NCBI GenBank assembly: GCA_030789695.1
Contig: CM061138.1
Coordinates: forward strand, 19,354,214 to 19,418,213
Length of the DNA stretch: 64,000 nt
Reading direction: 5' to 3'
DNA from: Scilla litardierei
Lineage: Eukaryota; Streptophyta; Magnoliopsida; Asparagales; Asparagaceae
The translations under genes were made by a program, and so were the position numbers. The notes under the pieces are model-generated. The model was not told where the DNA came from. It saw only the letters and a program-made list of their open reading frames with translations, and searched no databases. Below, piece by piece: positions 1 to 10,760 of this stretch (position 1 is its first letter; each line of letters opens with the position of its first letter).

Positions 1-75
1 GAATTGCGTCTTATCATAAGTTGGCTTAATGGCTGCATTCACAACTTACTGACTGAAGACCTCGATCCTGCCCAG

Positions 76-1510
76 AGATATGACCTCGATCCTGCTGCAA
101 AGGCTGCCGCTGCAAGTGTTCTTGCATCCAAGTTGGGTATAGATTCTGGCCTAAAAGTCTTTCTTGGCGATGAATCAAATGCTAATCCGTCATCAGCTAG
201 AAGTAATGATGTGGAACTGGTGCAGTCTAGTGGCCTTCGGAACAGGAGGCAGTCTCATCGTCAGAATAACAGCAATGGTGGCAGCGGCACACCTCCATCT
301 ATGACTGAAGTGCCCAATGAACCTGGGGCTGTTCAGAGCCCGAGGGTTGTTGAACATTACCGGGGTCCAAACCCTAGTGATGGAGGATGGATTGGTCGTA
401 TTGCAGCTCTCCTTGTGGGGGAGGATCCGTCACAGAATTATGCCCTTGTATGTGGCAACTGCCTCAGGCACAATGGTATGCTCCACTGACATATATACTA
501 GTATCAAGCATGAATCCTTTATGAGGGTAGTTCTAGTCAACTCATCATCGCCACATCTAAATTTTTTTGGCATCAATTTATAGTTGTAAAAGCTTCATGA
601 AAAAAAATGCTTTAAAACTGAAAAATCATTCCTTTGACATGCTATTCTATTTATCTCTTTGTCGGAGAAATGACTTCAATTCGACACCGTATGGATGTTG
701 ACATATGCAGTAATTCTTTCTAACTAAACATGACAGGAAATTAACTTTTGTTACATAGTTGAGTTGTTGCATCTTCAAGTGTTGGTTTTTATTGAAATAA
801 CTTGATTCACTATTGTTTTTATAACCCCCTAAATTTTTTATAAAAATAGTTTTACGTTTCTTAGACTACTATTCTATTCTATAAACGAGGACAAAGGGAC
901 CAAATGGGGTTGTTGGCACCCTTTGTCCACCCAAAAACCCAAACAAAGACCCAACCAACACCCAAAAACAAAAAAATCCACAAACCCACCCCAATCAAAA
1001 CCCCCCAAGACCCCACTCACACCCACTCTTCCCATTTGAACCCGTTTTTCAACCCATCGGGACGGGCGCGCCGGGGGGGTGGGGTTTGCCCGTGCACTTT
1101 GTGCACGGGTTATTTCTAATAAATTTATAATTGAACTCTTGGTCTCTATATATATCTCCTCTGATTGAAGACACATGAATCTCTATTGCTTTGTGCTAGA
1201 TTAATGAATACTCGTGTGGTTCCATACATAGTGAGATTTATTTCTAATGTATATATCATATGTAGGATTGGCAAGGCGAGAAGATTTTCCACACATAACG
1301 TACTACTGCCCGCACTGTCATGCATTGAACTCGTCTCAACAGCCACCCGAGCTCGAGTCTGGTATCAGCTCTGGGATGTTGAGTCCTCTAGCATCGTCGG
1401 ATGGCGGTCTTCTCCGCTCTTTAAGCAATGCAAGCTCTGCTGCAGGGAGCGAAGTCTCGCCCCACGCAACCCCACCTGCTCATGAGCTACCCACAAGAGC
1501 GACTGAATGA
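76..1510 (+). CDS. Lunapark-family ER membrane-shaping protein, C-terminal part (5' end outside window)
   Basis: Two exons are visible. The first is about 76-475 (donor GTATGC at 476) and the second is 1266-1510 (acceptor TGTAG, stop TGA at 1508-1510). Joined in phase they give a C4 zinc ribbon: CGNC at 451-462 and CPHC at 1307-1318, with the linker RHNGLARREDFPHITYY between them. This is the signature of the Lunapark zinc-ribbon domain, which in plants (LNP1/LNP2) stabilises three-way junctions of the tubular ER. Upstream, the stretch RYDLDPAAKAAAASVLASKL fits the segment after the coiled coil. The transmembrane hairpin and start codon lie left of the window. The tail after the ribbon is Ser/Pro-rich and disordered-looking. 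The left exon border at 76 (after TGCCCAG) is inferred; the frame stays open to the window edge, so the exon could begin earlier. The 790-bp intron holds a mini-Helitron. Confidence 0.88.
873..1119 (+). mobile_element. Mini-Helitron (non-autonomous) in the Lunapark intron
   Basis: The 3' end has the canonical Helitron terminus: a 9-bp hairpin (CCCGTGCAC 1089-1097, loop TTT, GTGCACGGG 1101-1109), a 10-nt tail, and terminal CTAA followed by host T at 1120. The proposed 5' end, TCTATTCTATAAACGAGG at 873, resembles plant Helitron 5' termini (TC followed by CTA/TA-rich sequence); TCTTAGACTACTATTC at 859 is an alternative. The interior is C-rich on this strand and has no ORF, so the element needs Rep/Helicase supplied in trans. 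It lies wholly in the intron and leaves the splice sites intact. Confidence 0.7.
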
Positions 1511-2309
1511 GGCTTCGTGTGATTAGACTACTACACATAGGGTTTCTTTTTTTTAAGTGAATCCTTGTATTTTGCATTTCGTATCGTGTTGTGTTTAATA
1601 GGAACTCGGGCCATAGTAATTTATTGTATACTGCGATGCAAAGGCAGAGGAAAATCATGACTAGCAAAAAGAAAAGGGTGGAGAGCGTTCATGTCGGCCT
1701 TGGATAGGTTTGTTACTGTAAATTGGTTCATTTTTCATTCCAACCAAGGCATTCTGTTCCATTTGAGGGAATCCCCTTGGCTTCCTGATCTTATCATGTT
1801 CTCTATGAGCAGGGGAAAAATATGCTGTTTCTTTCTTCTTTCTTCTCCTTTTTAACGAGGCTACTCCTATAAGGTGGTTGTATGCAAATGGGACTTTGAT
1901 TTATGAATGGATTGATTCAGGTAAAAGAATTCATATTCATCGATATATCTCGTTGATTTATTGGTATATTCCTTGCCATTATTCTACTTATCCAGATCAC
2001 ACGATTTCAAATTAAAACGGGTTTTATATATGGTGCAAATAAGCTCCTAAGACCTTAGTATGAGTGATTTAGTAAGTTTTTGGCTGAAAACAATTTTTCT
2101 ATGGATATAACGGAAAATTTTATTTATTAAACATCGAGGTAAAGACATTCTATTAGTTTAAATATATGTTGTTGATATAATTTTTAGTGCCACTAACAAT
2201 TTGCTATATAAGGATTTTACCAAGTGTGTATCCACAGATTTAAGATGAGTTTGATAAGCGAGTTGATGTTCATGATTGAATTGCAAATGAAACAATGCAC
2301 AGATTGAAA
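1511..2309. other. 3' flank of the Lunapark gene, no gene seen
   Basis: This holds the probable 3' UTR (AT-rich, roughly 1511-1900) and then unremarkable AT-rich sequence. I see no coding signal on either strand. Confidence 0.5.
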
Positions 2310-2465
2310 ATTTAATCAACCAAACTATACAAAGGAAAGGAGCTCGAGAGGAAATTTGGCTTAGAAAATGCTAAAGGGTGCTCCGTCCCAATGGCAACAA
2401 ATGCAAAGATTGACATGAATGCAAAAGGCAAAAAAGTTAATGAATATGATGTGACAAATATGCAT
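2310..2465 (+). pseudogene. Fragment of a Ty1/copia reverse transcriptase
   Basis: In the forward frame at about 2355-2450 the sequence reads FGLENAKGCSVPMATNAKID and then a KGKKVNEYD-like tail. This is the copia RT block that follows the catalytic domain (typically KFGMED-x-K-x-V-x-TPM...KLDKDE). The preceding INQTIQRK-like stretch is joined to it only through a frameshift, and nothing else of pol is adjacent. It is an isolated, decayed fragment. Confidence 0.6.
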
Positions 2466-3978
2466 GTTGTCACACGTAGGTCGGCCTTAGAGATCCTCTT
2501 CGGGCTTCCATTATCAGTAAGATGGCCTCCATTATCAGTTCAGCTGTAAATGAGGTTTTTTTTTTTGGGCATTTTTGTACTGGCCTGCTTAATTAGCATG
2601 TTTTATTAAAAAAATGCCTTTAAATAGTTAAATTTGGGCGATCACTGTCCAAACATTAAAAAGTTTAAAAACATTAAAACATTAAAAAGGCAAAAACAAA
2701 CCATGACCCCCCTTTTGGTCCTTTTCTCTAGCAATGTTGACCCACTAGCGGGGGGGGGGGGTCCACTTTGGTGGGGCCGGTTCACCACATAGCTGTGTGG
2801 CAGCCACATGATGAGTGTAGTTTTCGGTGGGTCCGAGCTTTCTTAAACCCATCTTCAAAATTTACACCCTGATTCCAACAACATGATGTGGCTTTCTCAC
2901 ACGGGTTCAACAACTGGTACAGCCTGTTCGGGGCTCACAGCGGATCCGTCCCCTGAAATCTCTCGCGCTCCGCCCCGATCTGACCGCCGTGCCTCTCTAT
3001 CTCTCCGATCATTAACCTCAACTGCTTTTTTTAAATAACTGTTAAAGCCACCAAAATAAATCTTAAAACACATGTTCATACGGTATAAATTAAGAACAAA
3101 TTATATAGTTATATATTGGTGCTACTCAAACTCTCTATCTCACGCTTTTTCATCTCTTCAGGTACGATACACCTGTTCTTATCTTACGTTTAAACATAAA
3201 AAATAATTTAAAAACAGAATAAATACTAATAACTTGCAAAGAGACTTTAATCCTTCGCTTATTTCTTTCGCTGAGAATTTCGAGGTTGGTCTCTTCCTTC
3301 TCTCTGCATCGTCTCTCTTTTTTTTTTCCTCTATTTTTTTGGTTTATAAACTCCATGGATTTTGATTAGTCAGTAAAAACCCATTATTAATGGTGGGATT
3401 CGGCTCCTATTAACCTCAGCCCCCAAAACCCTTTCATTGGTTTTCATTATTACGATGAACATCATTACAAAATTTTTTGATTTTTGGATTAGCATACTCT
3501 TGTTTTATTGTTAATCATGCATAAAGGTAGTAGCTCCAATAATGATCCGCTTTGTTGCTGGCCCTCTTGTCAAAAAACATTTAACAACCAATTTCCCCCA
3601 AAATGACGATGGGCAAACTCGGCATTCAATGCAATCGAGGGGAGCCCTTTTGATGCCTTCCTCTTCATTAAACTTTCCTCTCTGTAATTTCAATGGCTGG
3701 CAATTTCTTGGCCAACGCATTTCCCATTAGCCACGCCCCCTTTTCCCCCATATTTGCATTTTGGGGCCTTTCTTCTTTCCTAAGCACAAGACAGTCCTTT
3801 TCCGAGTTTGGATCATCTTGGGGTTGTATTGACCATTTTGCCCCCCCATGGATCATATTGAATATATATATTTAGTATGTGAACCCCACTTGTGCTTCTA
3901 AAACAAGCACCACCCCAAGAAGTCTAGTTCCTTTTCTCCTCTTTAGATTGAGAATTGAAAGGAATCGTTCGATTACAG
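2466..3978. other. Intergenic stretch upstream of the first PsbQ-like gene
   Basis: No supportable gene. It contains a run of about eleven G at 2751-2761, a moderately GC-rich patch at 2920-3010, and AT-rich sequence with pyrimidine tracts at 3120-3360. I looked here for a transit-peptide exon for the gene at 3992 and found none I would defend; a Ser-rich open frame from 3693 to 3875 does not connect in phase. Confidence 0.5.
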
Positions 3979-3991
3979 GTAGAGATCAACA

Positions 3992-4971
3992 ATGGAGGGA
4001 TTGGCATGCGAGGGGAGTGTGTATAGAATCAGGGAGTGCGCGTTCGAGTTCCTCTCGTTGGAGGATGATCTGGATGTTGACGACGACGACGAGGGTTCTT
4101 GGGAGCTGATGGGGATGGATCTGAGCCTCAAATCGACGTTCCTCTACTGCGATCTCAATCGGGTCATCTCAGGTTCTCGCGATGACGATCGGAAGAGGAC
4201 TCTCACAGGGCTTGCCAACAGATTGTTCTACTACATGGCAGAGGTAATCAAACTTGCTCTTTGTTTTCTATTCAATGAGTAATGTACTCTTTAAGGGCAT
4301 GGTCTCTGAATTGTGTATACATGCTGCAAGTTATTGGAGAGTAGTTGGAATATCTAATGTATACATTAGATCGAAATCATCTAATCTGAGATGTGGAGGG
4401 CATTGCTTGGGACCTAAATATATGGTCTTGGGTCATATTTGGTGTGGGGGCTCCATATCATTATTGAAGCTTGAGAATTGCTATCTACACCTCAACTCAA
4501 CTATAGTTGAGGTGCACGTTGAGGTGAGTGCATTTTTTGCTTTTTCGTAAGTATAAGAGATAGATGGTACTTTGAGATGGGAAATATTTGACTTTTTTTT
4601 GTTGACAAAAATCAAGTAAATGCACCTCATTCCTTGAGGTGTATGGAGCGTTTGCCAACAAATATTATTATTATTTTACTACGGCACACATATTGTGTCA
4701 TGTCGTCATGTCTGATGACTGGGAACCGAGTATCACTACTCTATTGAATGCATTTCACAATCTTGAAGTGTTGGTAACGATAATGTGTCATGTAAATTTT
4801 GGTGATGGTTGGTAATTGTTATGAAATATGCAGATGGGCCAAGCCGTGAAGAGTAGGAGCATGTCCCTGACCCAAGTGCATTACAACGACGCGGCTCTTG
4901 TGTTGCAAGAAGTGGTGGCTGCTCTGATTCACAATCCATTAGATTTGAGGGAGGGGGTAGCTGCAATTTGA
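3992..4971 (+). CDS. PsbQ-family thylakoid-lumen protein (NDH-associated PQL/PnsL type), apparently lacking its N-terminal targeting region
   Basis: Two exons join in phase: 3992-4243 (donor GTAATC) and 4834-4971 (acceptor ATATGCAG, stop TGA). The 129-residue product contains SVYRIRECAFEF, then DLSLKSTFLYCDLNRVIS, LANRLFYYMAE, and AVKSRS..LTQVHYNDAALV, in the order of the four-helix PsbQ fold. PsbQ-like proteins of this kind sit in the lumen as subunits of the chloroplast NDH complex or as PSII-related factors. The acidic run DVDDDDE between helices 1 and 2 is unusual. The family is normally made with a bipartite chloroplast/lumen transit peptide, which is absent here: an in-frame TAG lies at 3980-3982 just before the first ATG. 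Either an upstream exon has been missed or the gene is 5'-truncated. Assignment to PnsL2, PnsL3 or PQL3 is not possible by eye. Confidence 0.72.
4488..4514. repeat. Perfect 9-bp hairpin in the intron of the PsbQ-like gene
   Basis: CACCTCAAC (4488-4496) is mirrored by GTTGAGGTG (4506-4514) around a 9-nt loop. Further copies of the GAGGTG/CACCTC core lie nearby (4521-4526, about 4622-4640). The surrounding 4440-4660 may be a small foldback element, but I could not fix its ends. Confidence 0.45.
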
Positions 4972-5548
4972 AGCGTTGCACTTTGGAGGGGGTTGTGGGA
5001 GTAGTTGCTAGTATTTCTAGTTTCTTGAATGAATGAAAGATGGAGGATGTTTCATGGTACTTTGCATTGCATTATTAGAGTGAGCAGGAATGTTCCACAA
5101 CACATGTAAATAGCAATCTGATATTTGAATTTGAGGTGTGGAAAATGTGAAGTTTGGCTCTCCCCATGCCTTTCATGTTTTTGGTCCTTTCCCTCTTTGC
5201 CTCTGTTCTCCCAGAGAAAAGAAGTCTTTTAAGTATTTCTTGAGATGCATTTTAGTCCTTGAATCATTGTGATATAATCACATTATGATGGAATCAGCAT
5301 TGGTGTTGTCGGTGAGAGAATTTATTCTCAGCTACTTCAGGACGGAGACCACAAGTTCAAGAATGGGTGCCAATACTTTCTTAAAATTTCTTCCCCTCAA
5401 CTTTTGTTGTTCGATTGTGCAATAAAGTTGCCTTAGCTTCGTTAGTCGAATGTACAGAGTAAAGGACCAGTTCATGAAAATGAGAACAAGTTCAATAATT
5501 ACAAGCCATCTTTGGTTGTCTGTTGCTTGAGATAATTCAAAACGATAT
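4972..5548. other. Intergenic region between the PsbQ-like gene and a foldback element
   Basis: AT-rich sequence with the likely 3' UTR of the upstream gene in its first 200 bases. No coding or structural signal that I can support. Confidence 0.45.
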
Positions 5549-5707
5549 GGACTATATACACCACAAAATGAGGTGTAGAAAAGAAACCTTTTGTCAAAAT
5601 TGACAAAAAAAATTGGAAAAAAGAGGAAGAAACGTACATGAAATGATTTTTTTACTAAATTTGGCAAAATGTCTCATCCTCCATCTTATTTTGAGGTGTA
5701 TATAGTC
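5549..5707. mobile_element. MITE-like foldback element between the two PsbQ-family genes
   Basis: The left arm, GGACTATATACACCACAAAA (from 5549), is mirrored imperfectly by a right arm ending GAGGTGTATATAGTC at 5707, about 22-25 bp per arm. The interior of roughly 110 bp is AT-rich and non-coding. Size, arms and lack of coding capacity fit a non-autonomous DNA transposon. The superfamily cannot be told because the target duplication is unclear. Confidence 0.5.
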
Positions 5708-5941
5708 TCATTCTTCAAAGCTTTGTTAACCATCAAAGGAAGTGAACCACAAGGTCTATACTTTTGGAGGGTGTTGCTAATTATTTATAATAAATGGAGT
5801 CACCTTCAGCGTCCTAATTTCTACTCTTCTACATATGCTTCCAAAAAATCAAAATCAAGTTTCACCTCCAATTTTGTCCGGAAGCTATCCTCACAAGAGA
5901 AATCCAATTTTGTCCATGTAATCCAATAAATTTATCAAAAA

Positions 5942-5980
5942 GATAAGAAAAGGAAAAGAGGGGGAAAAAAGAGCCTTATC
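5942..5980 (+). promoter_or_regulatory. Paired I-box-like GATAAG motifs upstream of the second PsbQ-family gene
   Basis: GATAAG occurs at 5942-5947 and its complement CTTATC at 5975-5980, 49 to 87 bp before the ATG at 6029. GATA/I-box motifs are common in promoters of light-regulated photosynthesis genes, which suits the product. Regulation is inferred; the motif is short enough to occur by chance and may lie in the 5' UTR. Confidence 0.3.
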
Positions 5981-6028
5981 CAAATCCTTTGATTGCATCC
6001 ATAACCATTCAAAATTTCAGAAGCACAC

Positions 6029-6696
6029 ATGGCAACTTCAATGGCAGCAATGCAGCTCTGCCATTCAAAACTCACTCATCTCCACCAAAGCTCATCCCCT
6101 ACAAAAACAAGCAACAAACCCCACAGCCCTCGCGAACTCTTCATCAACCGAAGATCAACAATAGCAATAGCTCTCTCAACGGCTTTCATGGCAGAAGAAG
6201 CCTCGGAATCGGGACAACAGAACGCTGCGTCTGCCTTGGACCTAAGAATCACAGCGCCGGATCAAACAGTGGAGGAAGCAGAAGCCGTGATAAAAGGCCA
6301 CGCACAAGATCTCCTACAGATTAAAGCCCTCGTAGAATCGCAGTCATGGAGAGAAGCTCAGTTTGCGCTTAGAGAGAGCTCGGCGTACCTGAAACAAGAT
6401 ATATATACCATAATTCAAGCAAAACCAGGGAGTCAGAGGCCGCTCCTGAGAAAGCTCTACTCCACTCTGTTCAACAACGTTTCCAAGGTAGGCAACAAGA
6501 GTTCTCCAACAGTTTATGGGACTATCAGAATTTCACTATTACAATTATTAGGTTTTTTCACAGTCATTGATTCAAAGAGCTTCTGTTAATACCCATGCAG
6601 CTAGACTATGCAGCCAGAATCAAAGATGCCAATGTAGTGAATGAATGTTACAACAACATTGCCACAACTCTGCGTGAGATTTTGGCGAAGATATAA
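6029..6696 (+). CDS. PsbQ-like thylakoid-lumen protein (probably PQL3 type)
   Basis: The exons are 6029-6487 (donor GTAGGC) and 6601-6696 (acceptor CATGCAG, stop TAA), giving 184 aa. Residues 1 to about 70 are a bipartite targeting sequence: a Ser/Thr/His-rich chloroplast part, then a lumenal signal with a twin arginine before a hydrophobic stretch (NRRSTIAIALSTAFMAEEAS), pointing to Tat-dependent import. The mature part begins near SALDLRIT and shows the PsbQ four-helix pattern: VIKGHAQDLLQIKALVES, EAQFALRESSAYLKQDIYTI, QRPLLRKLYSTLFNNVSK and LDYAARIKD..CYNNIATTL. PsbQ-like proteins serve as lumenal subunits or assembly partners of the chloroplast NDH-PSI supercomplex. The ATG at 6029 is the first in frame and leaves a transit peptide of normal length; several downstream Met codons make small start shifts possible. 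The PQL3 label is from memory of family sequences. Confidence 0.85.
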
Positions 6697-7739
6697 CAGT
6701 CGGTGCAAAGACTTGTTTCCAAGATAACCACCAGAACAAACATTTGAGATGTTTCATAATGAAGACATGTTGGCTCGATTTCAAACTGCCTGCCTCGCTT
6801 GGGGGCCGCGGATGTCAAGAATAGGGCTCAGGCAAAAGTTGTCAAGTGTCAAGTAGAGGGTTCAGGCAAATGTTGTGCATGTCTCATGTGACTGCTGAGT
6901 TCTACAGAATGATGGCTTATAAAGTATGGAGATTGTTTGGTTCAGCAGTAAATCTAGTCAACTTTATTATGCTAAAGCAAAGAACAAGATAATAGAGTGC
7001 AAAGAACACATTTGAAGCAAAAAGAGTTTTCATTCCTAAATTCCTTTGTGAAACATTGACATAGAGAGCTTTTTTTACATATGGAAGCCGGGGATACAAA
7101 GTCAGAGGCCGTGCTCGAAGCCCATGGAATAGGCAGAGGCTTTTATTGCCCAGGGCTTGGTGTTCCTTCTGATTCCGAAATGGAAGCTTCACAAATTTCT
7201 CCTCTTGCGAACTAGGACACACAAAGGGAGACAACTCCCACCACTTCGAACATTTACAGAAGAAAGAAGCGTAATTACACAAACCTGATTTGTTCCCAAC
7301 TTACAGCATGATACCGTTAACTTGGCTCTTGCTTCAAACTGGTACCACTGTGCATCCCGTACGTTGATGCCTTTAAAATATTTCAGTGTTAAATTTAGGT
7401 ATTGTTAGAATCAACAGTTTCACAACCAATATAATAAGATGCAACATGGCGCGATCCCCCTAATCCCTTTCCGTTAAAAATAAATAAATAAATAAATAAA
7501 ATGAATTCAAGATGCGATCACACAGTAATTCATGCTAATTACCACATATGGCATGATGATAAGCATTCAAACTAATTTCTAGAGTGAGATATGCAGGCAC
7601 AGTTCATGCATGTTATGAAAGCTGAAATTAAAATTTGATGGCACACTTGTAATCTATACTCTGAAAATAGCTTGTTCAACCACCCTATCGATGTTTCCTT
7701 TCTCAAGGCTTTTGCCTTGTTGCATGATTCATTGTCATT
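6697..7739. other. 3' flank of the PsbQ-like gene and AT-rich intergenic DNA
   Basis: No gene supported. There is a minus-strand open frame at 6917-7282 without a recognisable domain. A short AAAT tetranucleotide run lies at about 7480-7501. I considered a 3'-terminal exon or UTR of the long minus-strand gene here (see rejected items). Confidence 0.4.
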
Positions 7740-8240
7740 TGTTGGGGATACAATTTCAGATTGGATTCAAATTAGTGCCTGAGTTTTTTTTTGTTTTTTT
7801 TGTTTTGAGATGGAACTCGAGTCCTTTTTAAGTCCTTTAGTTATTTTAGTATTGAGAGTTTGAGTCGTTTTGAAGCTTTAAGCTATATTTTATGTTTTTA
7901 ATTATTTTGATCTTTTAATCCCACAGTGGATGTGTTATGATAAAAGTCAAATTGTAAGCCTATATAAAGGCGGCAAACTTAGTTTATTTTTCAAAAAAGT
8001 TGGATAGAACTTGAAATTTTTGTTGTAAACTTTGTGTTCCCTCAAAATTAAATTTTTTTGAATTGGAGTGCGAAGTGAGCTTGGTTACCTGAGAGTGAAA
8101 TCCAAAAAATCCCCACGTGCGAGGCATGTGAGTTGAAGATCATTTGATCTTTAGAATGCAAGGACCAAAAATTTATCAAATTCCTAATTTTCATTTTCCT
8201 CAGATCTCCACCATAATTTTCCTCTTCTGTCTTGCGTCCT
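7740..8240 (+). repeat. Left copy of a diverged direct-repeat pair (probable old LTR)
   Basis: This copy and the one at 9765-10190 share blocks in the same order: GGGGAT.CAATTTC near the start, TCAAATTGTAAGC followed by a TATATAAA box (7961), TTATTTTTCAAAAAA, CCCACGTGCGAGGCATGTGAG-like sequence, and TCTCCACCATAATTTTC near the end. The start TGTTGGGG and the internal TATA box fit an LTR. Identity is clearly well below that of a recent insertion, and no convincing primer-binding site follows at 8241. Confidence 0.5.
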
Positions 8241-9764
8241 TTTTTATTTTCTTCTAATTATGTTTAGATCAAAAAAGAATTGAAAATTTTTCAAAAAAAG
8301 AGAGATCAAACAATTCAAAAGGAGGGCAGAAAAAAGAGAAACTCAAAAAAATCAAGAGTGAGAGAAAAACATAAGAGAAAAAAGAAAATTAAAAATCAAA
8401 TGAGAAAAAAGAAAATCAAAAAAGAGAAAGAAAGAAAAGAAAGAAAAATCAAAAAGAAAGAAAAAATTTAAAAGAGACCGAGCGAGAAATTAAAAAAAGA
8501 TAGAAGGCAAAAATTTGGTTAAAAATTTTCTTTAAAAATTATTGCTACTGTGGATTCTCAATTTCGTAAATTTTTCGAATTTTCCAAATTGCTACATTAA
8601 CTTTTGTCGCTTTCTATAACTTTTGGAGGAATTTCAGTCAATGTTTGCCATCAGTCGCCATTGAGTTATTCTAAAATCATTTCAAGCTTGATTGTCGATA
8701 TGTGTGAGTCAGTTGCAAATAAGCCCAAGCCACTATATATTTTGAAGAAATGATCGAAAAAAATTATGTACCAAAAAATACAACCTGATGCGGATGACGA
8801 TTTAAGTGAATCTAGTGCCCAAGTCCGTATCATTAGGCATTAATCTACGACACCTAAAGATGAGAAAAATTGGTATGTGACTAGCATTTTTATACCTATT
8901 TAAAAGTAAGTGATAAGTTCTATAAATTGATAGTTGATGAAGAAAATTTTGTTAATATAGTTACCAAATCAACCTTCTAGACAACAGTTATATAACATTA
9001 CTTGGTTTGATAAGACTGCTTATTCAGTTATATCCGGTGATGTTTAATGTCCATCTAACTTGTGAGCTATCATGATCATATTTGGTGTGATGTTATACAT
9101 ATAGATATCTTACACATTTTTTAGGAAGACCTTGATTGTACAACTTAGAAGTGATAAACCTCGGATGGTCAAACATATACACAGTTATGTTTAATAGGAA
9201 AAAATTATAGTAATCACTTCCCAACCCAAGATTCAAGTTAATCACCAAAACATGGCAAACTCCAACGAGCTGAGAAAAAAGAAGTCTCTAAAACCTGAAT
9301 CAGATGCCAAGTCTACAATCAAGCTTAAACCAAATACCCAGTCAAGCCCAACCCAGATACCGAGTCTAAGACCAAGTTAAAGCCCGATTCTACATCCATG
9401 TATATGATCGAGCTTGAGCATGTGATCGAGCTCAAGCTTGAGCTTGGTTATGAGTTAGAGCCTAAACTACATGATAATTTCACATCAGATGTGAAGTTGG
9501 AGGTCCCACTTAAACTCATTGAGCACGTTAACTTCAACATCACCAATCATCTACATCATACCAAGCAAATTTAATATGCCTTCCTATCTTTCATGATTTC
9601 AAATGTTTTACAAAAATTATTCATCTTCAAATCTACATACGGCTCCACTTTGAGATTCGTATATGTGTCTTTTTCACAAACAAAAACTTACTAATTTTTT
9701 TAAGTTGTGTTCTTTCTGTCACCATTTACTAAGTTGTGAAGTTCTTAAAATCGAAAAGAAAAAC
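8241..9764. mobile_element. Interior between the two diverged repeats, possibly a non-autonomous LTR element
   Basis: About 1.5 kb with no intact ORF. It begins with a purine-rich AAGAAA-type low-complexity tract (8280-8470) and contains imperfect short repeats around 9300-9480 (AAGCCC, GAGCTTGAGC and CCAAGTC variants). If 7740-8240 and 9765-10190 are LTRs, this is a decayed non-autonomous (LARD/TRIM-like) interior. The alternative is two independent insertions of one repeat family. Confidence 0.35.
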
Positions 9765-10190
9765 GGGGATCCAATTTCAAATTGGATTCAAATTAATCTT
9801 TTAGTATTTTAGTTTTTTATATTTAATATAAGATAGAGCTTGAGTTATGTTGAATCTTTTAGTTATTTTGATCTTTTATTCATATATTAGATGTGATATT
9901 AAAAGAATCAAATTGTAAGCTTATATAAAAGCCTTAAACTTATTTTATTTTTCAAAAAATTAACTAGAATTTTAGAAATTTAATGTAAATTTTGTGTTTC
10001 CTTGAAATTAAACCTTTTCATTGGAGTACGCGAGTGGGTTTGATTGTCTGGGTGTGGGTCAAAAAAATCTCCACATGCAAGGCATGTGAGTCAGTAAACA
10101 TCAAATCTTTAAAATGCGAGACCTTTAAATTTATCAAATCCTTAATTTTCTTTCTTACCAAATCTCCACCATAATTTTCATTTTTCGTCC
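9765..10190 (+). repeat. Right copy of the diverged direct-repeat pair
   Basis: Collinear with 7740-8240, including the TATA box (TATATAAAA at 9922-9930), the AGGCATGTGAG block and the closing TCTCCACCATAATTTTC. It is about 75 bp shorter than the left copy. Confidence 0.5.
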
Positions 10191-10647
10191 TGTGCTACCA
10201 TTCCCTATTGCTCATTAACATCAGCAATTCAAGTACTATGTCATAACATGTGTGTGTATGTGTTCGTGCAGGGGTGGGGTAAGGGTGACGTAGCATTTGA
10301 TTAGAGGAGTCAGAATGCTTGAATTTTATATATTGGGGACTGCATTGGTAACATCCACAACTTCAACCCGATACATATTACTATTGTTTCATACAAAATC
10401 CAGCAAGGAGTAGACAATGTTAGTAGCTAGACAATAACTTGCTTTTGAACAAAGGTTTCTTCTCGTTATAGTCTGCTAGACAAAAGCTCTCTGCATGACA
10501 CATCGTCACCCACCAGAATCACTTGTGATCAGAGTTCATCATCCCTAAATATGGCTCAATAAGCTAAACAGCGAATTATTGCAAGGCCATCACCCTCCAT
10601 AGCTAGAGAATATATTTCTTTGACAACTGTTTAAGAAGATCACCCCC

Positions 10648-10702
10648 CCCAAAAAAATAAATAAATAAATAAATAAAATAAATAAATAAATAAATAAAAA
10701 CA

Positions 10703-10734
<32 letters not shown>

Positions 10735-10760
10735 ACAAAAATAAATCAAATCAAAAAAAC
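10648..10760. repeat. Low-complexity (AAAT)n/(AAAAC)n tract
   Basis: A run of C at 10643-10650 leads into repeated AAAT units, then AAAAC units and A-rich sequence to about 10760. Simple-sequence DNA; length is likely to be polymorphic. Confidence 0.85.

Noticed and set aside
4006..4020. Possible one-base frameshift in the PsbQ-like gene at the GGGG run (an upstream frame reads GGIGMRG before it)
   Set aside because: The frame starting at 3992 reads EGLACEGSVYRIRECAF without any shift, which is equally plausible for the family. A frameshift is not needed to explain the sequence.
6917..7302. Last exon of the DUF3755 gene downstream of the decayed copia element (acceptor AAATCAG near 7285 on the minus strand)
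   Set aside because: A splice from 15388 would be in an open phase, but the resulting peptide has no recognisable family sequence and the intron would be 8 kb. There is no positive evidence beyond an AG.
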